NCBI GenBank assembly: GCA_030040475.1
Contig: JASHTQ010000220.1
Span: 1 to 12,289, forward strand
From: Streptosporangiaceae bacterium
GTDB taxonomy: Bacteria > Actinomycetota > Actinomycetes > Streptosporangiales > Streptosporangiaceae
DNA length: 12,289 bases
Direction: 5' to 3'
Numbering within the stretch: position 1 is the stretch's first letter; each line of letters starts with the position of its first letter. Position numbers and translations under genes: made by a program. The notes under the pieces were generated by a model. It was not told where the DNA came from. It was given only the letters and a program-made list of their open reading frames with translations, and did not search any database. Shown here piece after piece: positions 6,862-12,289 of the stretch.

Positions 6862-9800
6862 CTACACGTCGGCGCGGGCCAGGCGCAGCTCGTCGTCGTC
6901 GGAGACGGTGAGGGTGACGGCGAGGGTCTCGGACATGATCCAGTCCCGGTGCCGGAGGAGGTCAGCGTCCGACCGCGGCAGGCCGAGCGTGATCCGGTCG
7001 GTGATGTCCAGGCCCGTCTGCTTACGCAGGCCGTTGACCCGGTGGATGGTGTCGTAGACCCGTGCCTCGAGGCGCAGCTCGTCGTCGACGGCGAGGTCGA
7101 GCGCGATGGTGACGCCGTCCGAGCTCGCGACGTACCAGCCTTCCTTGCCGTGCCTGTCCACCAGGACCTCGCCGGGCTCGAGCTCGATGTCGCCGACGCG
7201 GAACCGGCCGCCTGCAAGCTCGGTGAACTCGCCCGCCTGCAGCATCGAGCGGATCGTCGTGATCGCGGGACCCAGGCGCGGCCCGAGTACCCGCAGGTTG
7301 GGCCGGACGGTGATCTCCTCGGCGTCGACCGCGCCGATCGTGACGCTCTTGACCCGCAGTTCGTCGGCGATCATGTCCAGGTAGGGCGCGACCCCGTCGG
7401 CCCCCTGGACGATCACGCGGCGCAGCGGCTGGCGGACCTTCATCCGCGACGTGACCCGGCCCTGATGGCCGAGGCTGACGATCTTCCTGACCTGGGCCAT
7501 GTCGGCGACCAGGGCCATGTCCGCGGGTCCGGGATCCGGCCAGTCGGCGAGGAACACGGACGCGGCGGGACCGGTCAGTGCCCGCCACAGGTAATCGGTG
7601 ACGAACGGCAAGATGGGCGCGACCAGCCGCAGGCTCGTGGTCAGGCAGGACCAGAGCGTCTGCAGGGCCTCGGTGTCGCCGTTCCAGAAGCGCGGGCGGG
7701 TGCGCCTGATGTACCAGTTCGACAGGTCGTCGAGGTAGGCCTCGAATGCGCGCAGCACGTTGGCCGTCAGGTACTGCTCGTAGCCCTGCGTGGCCTCGGC
7801 CGCGAACTGCCCGGTGCGCGCGGCGATCCACCGGTCCAGGTCCTGCGACGAAGGCCACGCGGCGTCGCTATCGGGGGTGAAGTCGGTCAGGTTCGCGTAC
7901 TGGATGAAGAAGCTGACGCTGTTCCACAACGTGAGCAGCTTGCGCTTGACCTCGTGGCCGGGCTCGAACCCGAACAGCAGATCCTGGCTGGGCGGCTGCG
8001 CGCAGTAGATCCAGCGCATGACGTCCGCGCCCATCCGGTCGAAGGCGTCTTCCGCCTCGATGATGTTGCCGTGCGAGCCATGCATCTCCCGGCCGCGGAT
8101 GTCGAGCATCCGCTCGTATCCCAGCACCTTGCGGTAGGGCGAGACGCCGGTCAGGGTCACCGACATGAACAGCATCGAGTAGAACCAGAGCCGGATCTGC
8201 TCCCGCATCTCCGAGACCCAGTCGGCGGGGTACCAGTCCTGCCAGTACCGATGATCGGGCAGGTCGGCGCCGGTGAGCCCGGCGGCCGCGCCGGCGCCGA
8301 AGCCGTTCGGCGCGGTGACCGGATTCTGCCAGCCCAGGGTGGAGAACGGGACGATGCCCGCATCCAGCCAGACGTCGCCCACCTCGGGGACGCGCTCGAC
8401 GAGCGCGCCGCACTTCTCGCAGCCGATACGCACCTCGTCGATCCAGGGCCGGCGCAGCTCGCGCAGGCCCTGCAGGGAGCTCCCTGAGCGCTCGGCCAGC
8501 TCGCGACGGGAGCCGATGACGTTGAGGTGACCGCACGCGCAGGGATAGAACGGCAGCGGCATGCCGTAGTAGCGGCGCCTGGAGATGTTCCAGTCCGACA
8601 TGCTGACCAGCCAGTCGTCCATGCGCTTGCCCATGTACTCGGGCACCCACTCGACCTCGCGGTTGGCGGCGCGCATGGGTTCCCTGACCTCGGCCACGGA
8701 GATGAACCAGTCGTCGGTCACGCGGAAGATCAGCGGCGTATGGCAGCGCCAGCACTCGGGGTAGCGGTGCCTGATCGTGGCCGCGCGGACCAGCAGCCCG
8801 CGCTCCCGCAGCGCCTCCACGACCGGGCGGGCCGCCGCGGTCGTGGTCAGGCCCGCCAGCCATCCGTACTCGGGATAGAAGGCACCCGCCTCGTCCACCG
8901 GCACCAGCACCGGCAGGTCGTGGACCTTCGACTGGGCGAAGTCCTCGGTGCCGCAGCCGGGCGCGATGTGCACGATCCCGGTGCCCTCCTCCAGCGACAC
9001 CTCGTCCCAGGTGATGACCTGGTGCGCGACCCCGGCACCGGGCTCGAGGTCGTCGAACGGGCCGCGGTAACGCCAGCCGGCCATCTCGGCGCCGGTCACC
9101 ACCGCGTCGAACGCGATCCCGGCGCCGGCCCGGTCGACCGCTACCCAGTCGCCGCCGCGCAGGCCGTACCGGGCAGCCGGGTTCACCGCTGCGGCGACGT
9201 TGGCGGGCAGCGTCCACGGGGTCGTCGTCCACACGACGATCGATTCGCCCGGGCGGTCGAGCAGCGGGAAGCGGACCCACAGCGACGGGTCCTCCTTGTC
9301 GATGTAGCTGCCGACCAGTTCGTGCGCGGAGATGGACGTGCCGCAGCGCGGGCACCACTCGGTGGATCGGTGGCCCTTGTAGAGCCAGCCGCGCTCGCGG
9401 GTGACGGCGAGGAAGCGCCAGATGTACTCGATGTTGACGTCGGAGGACGTGTAGTAGCTGTTCTCCCAGTCCATCCACATTCCGAGGCGCACCGAGCCCT
9501 CGATCAGCTGGCGCGCGGACTTCACCACGGTCGCGCGGCAGCGCTCGGCGAATTCGGCGAGGCCGTAGTCCTCGATCTCCCGTTTGGAGTTCAGCCCGAG
9601 CTCGCGCTCGACGCCGACCTCTATCCACAGGCCCTGGCAGTCGAAGCCGTTCTGGTACCGCTGGTGATAGCCGCGCATGGCCTTGTAGCGCTGGTAGACG
9701 TCCTTGAGCGAGCGGCCCCACGCGGTGTGCACGCCAAGTCTCTTGTTCGCGGTAACCGGGCCGTCGATGAAGCTGAACCGCGGGCCACCCTTGTTCTTCT

Positions 9801-9897
9801 CGCGCAGCAGCGCGAAGGTGCCCTCGCGCTCCCAGGTGCCGAGCATCTGGGCTTCCAGGACTGTGTGGTCAAGCTGGCCGTCCAGCGGGCGGAACAT
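6862..9897 (-). CDS. ileS: Isoleucyl-tRNA synthetase-like class I enzyme with atypical ATP motifs
   Basis: A 1011-residue cytoplasmic enzyme expected to join isoleucine to tRNA(Ile) using ATP. Family marks in order: DGPVTANKRLGVH (45-57), GFDCQGLW (84-91), CP1 editing insert with WTTTPW (223-228) and GTGIVHIAPGCGTED (Asp319 kept), ECWRCHTPL, WNISRRRYYG, DVWLDAG, then anticodon-domain motifs LSNWYIRRTRPRFW and VRQPLRR. The C-terminus fits the IleRS2 (eukaryote-like, commonly mupirocin-tolerant) type. Odd points: KMSKS reads EMHGS (604-608), the HIGH region reads HTAW (57-60), and the usual DCHGLP is DCQGLW. I prefer ATG at 9897 over TTG at 9906; neither has a strong ribosome site. No T-box leader, common before actinobacterial ileS, is visible. 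A sulfotransferase-like gene lies 69 bp upstream on the same strand. It may be a second, specialised copy. Confidence 0.88.
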   Translation of the reverse strand: MFRPLDGQLDHTVLEAQMLGTWEREGTFALLREKNKGGPRFSFIDGPVTANKRLGVHTAWGRSLKDVYQRYKAMRGYHQRYQNGFDCQGLWIEVGVERELGLNSKREIEDYGLAEFAERCRATVVKSARQLIEGSVRLGMWMDWENSYYTSSDVNIEYIWRFLAVTRERGWLYKGHRSTEWCPRCGTSISAHELVGSYIDKEDPSLWVRFPLLDRPGESIVVWTTTPWTLPANVAAAVNPAARYGLRGGDWVAVDRAGAGIAFDAVVTGAEMAGWRYRGPFDDLEPGAGVAHQVITWDEVSLEEGTGIVHIAPGCGTEDFAQSKVHDLPVLVPVDEAGAFYPEYGWLAGLTTTAAARPVVEALRERGLLVRAATIRHRYPECWRCHTPLIFRVTDDWFISVAEVREPMRAANREVEWVPEYMGKRMDDWLVSMSDWNISRRRYYGMPLPFYPCACGHLNVIGSRRELAERSGSSLQGLRELRRPWIDEVRIGCEKCGALVERVPEVGDVWLDAGIVPFSTLGWQNPVTAPNGFGAGAAAGLTGADLPDHRYWQDWYPADWVSEMREQIRLWFYSMLFMSVTLTGVSPYRKVLGYERMLDIRGREMHGSHGNIIEAEDAFDRMGADVMRWIYCAQPPSQDLLFGFEPGHEVKRKLLTLWNSVSFFIQYANLTDFTPDSDAAWPSSQDLDRWIAARTGQFAAEATQGYEQYLTANVLRAFEAYLDDLSNWYIRRTRPRFWNGDTEALQTLWSCLTTSLRLVAPILPFVTDYLWRALTGPAASVFLADWPDPGPADMALVADMAQVRKIVSLGHQGRVTSRMKVRQPLRRVIVQGADGVAPYLDMIADELRVKSVTIGAVDAEEITVRPNLRVLGPRLGPAITTIRSMLQAGEFTELAGGRFRVGDIELEPGEVLVDRHGKEGWYVASSDGVTIALDLAVDDELRLEARVYDTIHRVNGLRKQTGLDITDRITLGLPRSDADLLRHRDWIMSETLAVTLTVSDDDELRLARADV

Positions 9898-9966
9898 GGC
9901 ACCCAAGGCTAGTCCACGCCGGACGGCGGATCGCCGGCATCATGGCCCCGGATGGATAGGGCACTG

Positions 9967-10890
9967 TCAGGACGTGTAGCCGAGGCGGCGGAGCTCCTCG
10001 CCGGCGATCGTGTCGATCTGGGCGATGTCCTGGCTGCCGAGCTGCCGCTGCCGCGCCGACGCCGCCCCGCGGGAGCGTCCGCGCGTCCGCGCCGCGCGGG
10101 CCTCGTTGCGGATCTCGGCCGCCGCCACGGCCACGCCGGTGAACTTCGACAGATCGGACAGGGCCTCGTCCGGCTTGTTCATCAGGTGCTCGTAGCGGAG
10201 CGTCTTGAGCTGGCCCGCGGGGAGGCTGTGGTGCAGCCTGGCGGCCAGGCGCACCGACCAGCGCCAGCGCAGCGCGCACCTGGCAGGCGGCGACAGCTGC
10301 GGCCAGGCCTCGCGGTCTTCCTCCGTCTCGATGCCGAAGAACGGGTTGGGGAACTCGGTGTCGACGTTCACGAAGCTCGGCCTGAACCACGACATGACCA
10401 CGGGGTCGGCGAGCATGCTGGCAACCACGTCCCGGCCGTCCCTGATGACCTGGACGATCCGCGCGTCGGGAAACGCGTCGGTGAGCGCCTCCGCGCAATA
10501 GATGAGGTCGGGGCTGGCGTCACCGAACCTCTCCAGGCCGCGCAGTTCCACGCAAGGGCCGACGGCATCGGCCGCAAGCCCGGCGGCGGCGCGGCACTGC
10601 GGCGTGCACTCCAGGCAGCTGTGCGGCGTGACCTGCCACGCCTGGGCGAAGGCGTCCCGGATGACGGCCGCGGCGGCCTGGGTCCTGCCCTCGTGCATCG
10701 ACGGGCGCCGCGCGAAGGCGTACACCGTGCGCAGCACGCTGGGCTGACCCATCGTGACGTGGAAGCCAGGGGAGGCCTTCAGCGCGCGGCCGATGAGGTC
10801 CGCCCCCGAGTGCGGCGCGCCTACCACGAAGAGCGGCTGGTGCACGCTGCGGGAATTGACGATGAGAATGTGACGAGCGGAGGGCATCAT
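9967..10890 (-). CDS. Divergent sulfotransferase-family protein
   Basis: At 307 residues this matches bacterial sulfotransferases, which move sulfate from PAPS to small molecules or glycans. The strongest mark is FPDARIVQVIRDGRDVVAS (140-158), the strand, loop and helix that bind the 3'-phosphate. The N-terminal phosphosulfate loop is recognisable but altered: FVVGAPHSGADLI (21-33), where relatives usually read GAPRSGTTLL. The internal EKTPxH motif I recall from relatives appears here as ECTPQC, within CLECTPQC (92-99). Further cysteines lie at 113 and 132. No signal peptide or membrane helix is evident. The start is one of two adjacent ATGs (10890 or 10887), with only a weak CAGG upstream. 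The gene runs toward the synthetase-like gene with a 69-bp gap and may share its transcript. Activity and substrate are uncertain. Confidence 0.78.
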   Translation of the reverse strand: MMPSARHILIVNSRSVHQPLFVVGAPHSGADLIGRALKASPGFHVTMGQPSVLRTVYAFARRPSMHEGRTQAAAAVIRDAFAQAWQVTPHSCLECTPQCRAAAGLAADAVGPCVELRGLERFGDASPDLIYCAEALTDAFPDARIVQVIRDGRDVVASMLADPVVMSWFRPSFVNVDTEFPNPFFGIETEEDREAWPQLSPPARCALRWRWSVRLAARLHHSLPAGQLKTLRYEHLMNKPDEALSDLSKFTGVAVAAAEIRNEARAARTRGRSRGAASARQRQLGSQDIAQIDTIAGEELRRLGYTS

Positions 10891-10966
10891 CGCCTGACAG
10901 TGTGGATCAGCGGGACGTGACTGGACGCTTGCGGCATGTTACCGATCCGGCCGGCCACCTGTCCTC

Positions 10967-10988
10967 CTGATTGGAAGCTGATTGGAAG
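10967..10988. repeat. Perfect 11-bp tandem repeat, candidate activator or repressor site
   Basis: CTGATTGGAAG occurs twice in succession (10967-10977 and 10978-10988). The two copies lie one helical turn apart, upstream of the lipoprotein gene and within the divergent gap to the sulfotransferase-like gene. Heptamers (TTGGAAG) with four-base spacers are the layout known for OmpR-type and SARP regulators in actinomycetes. The identity of any binding protein is inference. Confidence 0.6.
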
Positions 10989-11009
10989 TGCCTGCCGATA
11001 CGGTACTAG
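10982..11009 (+). promoter_or_regulatory. Possible promoter of the lipoprotein gene
   Basis: TTGGAA (10982-10987) and TACTAG (11004-11009) are spaced 16 bp apart and resemble -35 and -10 boxes of an actinomycete housekeeping promoter. The -35 box lies inside the second unit of the 11-bp repeat. The lipoprotein start codon is 26 bp past the -10 box. Confidence 0.35.
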
Positions 11010-11035
11010 GGACTCGCGGGCCGTAGGCTTGCATC

Positions 11036-11419
11036 ATGCGGGTACTACCCGATGTAGTTAAAGGCCGGAGGGGCCGTCTGCTCGTGGTCGCGCTGGCGGT
11101 AGGCGCGGCGGCGCCTGCGCTCGCGGGCTGCGCGAAGTTCGACGCGGCGCTCGGGCAGCAGCAGGCTATCGTCAGCTTCCGCGACGGCACGCCGCTCGCG
11201 CAGAAGCTGACCGTCCGCACTGCCTGCGCAAAGGCGCCGGACGTGGTCGCCGCGCCGCTGCCACCCGACCTCAACTCGTCGCCCTACGCGCTCGAGCAGG
11301 TGACCTACCAGATCGACAAGGCGAGCGATGCGGATGTGGCACGGCTGGAGGAGTGCCTGACCAAGTTTTCTTCCGTGGTCGGCGTTACGCTGCAGGATTC
11401 CGCCGACGAAGGCAACTGA
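11036..11419 (+). CDS. Small predicted lipoprotein of unknown function
   Basis: This 127-residue protein has a clear lipoprotein signal: basic start (KGRRGR, 10-15), hydrophobic core LLVVALAVGAAAPA, and lipobox LAGC with Cys32 as the lipid-bearing residue. The mature part of about 95 residues should be anchored outside the membrane. It shows an alternating pattern suggesting strand-helix-strand-helix-strand (AIVSFRD, PLAQKLTVRTACAKA, ALEQVTYQID, DADVARLEECLTKF, VVGVTLQ), compatible with a ferredoxin-like fold. Cys64 and Cys107 sit in the two predicted helices and could form a disulfide. The ATG at 11036 has AGG at 11025-11027, eight bases upstream. I do not recognise a named family. The next gene also encodes a lipoprotein, but the 148-bp gap holds its own regulatory-looking sequence, so the two need not be one operon. 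Confidence 0.8.
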   Translation: MRVLPDVVKGRRGRLLVVALAVGAAAPALAGCAKFDAALGQQQAIVSFRDGTPLAQKLTVRTACAKAPDVVAAPLPPDLNSSPYALEQVTYQIDKASDADVARLEECLTKFSSVVGVTLQDSADEGN

Positions 11420-11496
11420 TCCGGGCCCGCCTGACCCCTGGTCGCGTCCGCCTCGGCGGCCAGACTCGCCGCATTCTCCATGTTGTCGGCTTGATG

Positions 11497-11502
11497 TATA
11501 GT
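11497..11502 (+). promoter_or_regulatory. Possible -10 box before the substrate-binding protein gene
   Basis: TATAGT closely matches the -10 consensus and opens an AT-rich island (about 11490-11570) in otherwise GC-rich DNA. No good -35 box stands at the right distance, so an activator may be needed or another start may be used (TTGATG at 11491-11496 is an alternative -35). Confidence 0.35.
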
Positions 11503-11515
11503 GAATCGGACGCTA

Positions 11516-11538
11516 TTTCCTATATAAACGATAGGAAA
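11516..11538. promoter_or_regulatory. Inverted repeat, candidate operator for the importer gene
   Basis: TTTCCTAT (11516-11523) and ATAGGAAA (11531-11538) are perfect inverted copies around a seven-base AT-rich centre. They lie just after the possible -10 box and 29 bp before the substrate-binding protein start. The layout suits a dimeric repressor sensing nutrient status. As an RNA it would be only a weak AU-rich hairpin, so a protein site is more likely. Confidence 0.6.
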
Positions 11539-11567
11539 ATTAACCTTCAAGCCTTAGGGGTATTTGA

Positions 11568-12289
11568 ATGCGACGTGTTATGGCCGCCGCGCTAACCGGC
11601 GGTATTCTCCTGCTTGCCGCCGCCTGCTCTTCCTCGTCTTCGCCCGCCGCTACTTCGGGCGCCACGAATGCGGGCACGACGACCTCCGCCGCGAGCGCGC
11701 CTGTCACGGTCAGGCTCGGCTTCCTGGAGAACATCACGCACGCCTCCGCCCTTGTCGGGCTCAAGGAGGGTTTCTTCGCGAAGGACCTCGGCTCGGCGGG
11801 ATCGCTGAAGCCGACCGCGTTCAGTACGGGAACCGAGGAGACGACGGCGCTGCTTGCAGGCCAGCTTGACGTCGCCTACGTCGGGCCGAACCCGGCGATC
11901 AACGCCTGGCAGAAGTCAAGCGGCTCGGCCATCAAGATCATCTCCGGTGCGGCCACCGGCGGCGCCTCGATCGTCGTCAAGAAGGGCATTACCTCGGCCG
12001 CCCAGCTCAAGGGCAAGACTCTGGCCAGCCCGTCGCTCGGCAACACCCAGGATGTGGCGCTGCGCTACTGGCTGAAGCAGAACGGGCTGACGACCACCGC
12101 GACCGGCGGCGGGGACGTCTTCGTCAAGCCGACGACACCCAACTCGGCCGCAGTCCTCGAATTCGAGTCCGGGCAGATAGCCGGCGGATCCGAGCCGGCG
12201 CCCTATGACGTCGAGATGGTCCAGGACGGCGGCACGGTGCTGTTCAGCGAGACGGGCGTGACGACCCTGCTTATCGTGACGCAGACGTT
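11568..12289 (+). CDS. ABC importer substrate-binding lipoprotein, sulfonate/nitrate/taurine type (3' end outside window)
   Basis: The frame is open from ATG at 11568 to the window edge (240 codons); family members have roughly 320-350 residues, so perhaps a quarter is missing. TAGGGG seven bases upstream sets the start. The signal peptide ends at the lipobox LAAAC (Cys20), followed by a Ser/Thr/Ala-rich tether to about residue 44. The mature domain shows SsuA/TauA/NMT1-family features: VRLGFLENITHASALVGLKEGFFAKD (48-73), AFSTGTEETTALLAGQLDVAYVGPNPAINAW (84-114), and QLKGKTLASPSLGNTQDVALRYWL (146-169). The protein would be anchored outside the membrane and hand a small anion, possibly an alkylsulfonate, to a permease/ATPase pair probably encoded downstream but unseen. 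The region where I recall relatives reading GAIDGAWVPEPY is SGQIAGGSEPAPY (201-213), so ligand preference may differ. An upstream inverted repeat suggests nutrient control. Confidence 0.88.
   Translation, partial: MRRVMAAALTGGILLLAAACSSSSSPAATSGATNAGTTTSAASAPVTVRLGFLENITHASALVGLKEGFFAKDLGSAGSLKPTAFSTGTEETTALLAGQLDVAYVGPNPAINAWQKSSGSAIKIISGAATGGASIVVKKGITSAAQLKGKTLASPSLGNTQDVALRYWLKQNGLTTTATGGGDVFVKPTTPNSAAVLEFESGQIAGGSEPAPYDVEMVQDGGTVLFSETGVTTLLIVTQT

Noticed and set aside
6949..9912. Long plus-strand frames opposite the synthetase gene (6949-8487 and 8527-9912) and a 617-codon minus frame (7868-9721)
   Set aside because: All overlap the synthetase reading frame, whose family motifs are continuous from end to end. 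The alternatives show no domain.
9898..9966. T-box leader upstream of the isoleucyl-tRNA synthetase-like gene
   Set aside because: The gap is only 69 bp, and I found no match to the conserved T-box/antiterminator sequence on the minus strand.
11420..11567. A SAM or other sulfur riboswitch before the substrate-binding protein gene
   Set aside because: The leader is short, and apart from the 8-bp inverted repeat I see none of the conserved helices or core sequences of known riboswitches.
11564..12075. Short plus-strand frames at 11564-11869, 11614-11808 and 11854-12075
   Set aside because: They are alternative frames of the substrate-binding protein gene, which starts at 11568 with a ribosome site, lipobox and family motifs and stays open to the window edge.
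1..12289. tRNA genes, CRISPR arrays, insertion sequences or phage attachment sites
   Set aside because: No cloverleaf-like sequences, regularly spaced repeats, transposase or integrase motifs were seen. The direct repeats present are short and local.

Overview
The window is high-GC DNA (roughly 70% by eye) with dense, mostly contiguous genes, GTG and TTG starts, and protein families typical of a filamentous actinomycete (Streptosporangiales/Streptomyces-like). I cannot name the genus. Eight genes are supported: seven complete and one cut by the right edge. No tRNA, rRNA, CRISPR array, insertion sequence or phage gene is visible, and no stretch above 300 bases lacks a gene.

Left part (1-6718), export and regulation. 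A 72-residue helix-turn-helix protein (9-227, +) precedes a homodimer-type ABC exporter half-transporter (380-2287, +). Convergent to it, with only two bases between the stop codons, lies a minus-strand pair of ABC half-transporters (4103-6016, then 2290-4110) that overlap by 8 bp and probably form a heterodimer. A TetR-family repressor gene (about 6107-6718, +) diverges from the pair. The 90-bp gap between them holds a perfect 16-bp palindrome, the obvious TetR operator. The repressor's only good ribosome binding site points at an ATT codon, an unusual start.

Middle part (6862-10890, minus strand). A divergent sulfotransferase-family gene sits 69 bp upstream of a class I isoleucyl-tRNA synthetase-like gene. 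The synthetase has the full Ile/Val-type architecture (catalytic core, editing insert, anticodon-binding domain), but its ATP-binding signatures are non-canonical: the KMSKS loop reads EMHGS and the HIGH region reads HTAW. No T-box leader is visible, and the neighbours are not those usual for the housekeeping actinobacterial ileS. It may therefore be a second, specialised copy.

Right part (10891-12289, +). A small lipoprotein of unknown function lies downstream of an 11-bp tandem repeat overlapping a possible promoter. An AT-rich island with an 8-bp-arm inverted repeat then precedes the lipoprotein substrate-binding component of a sulfonate/nitrate/taurine-type ABC importer, whose 3' end lies outside the window.

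The clearest functional unit is TetR, its operator and the heterodimeric exporter. The sulfotransferase and the possible sulfonate-binding protein hint at a sulfur theme, but that is inference. I see no clearly new multi-gene system. The best leads are the atypical synthetase, the ATT start and the two unexplained promoter-proximal repeats.
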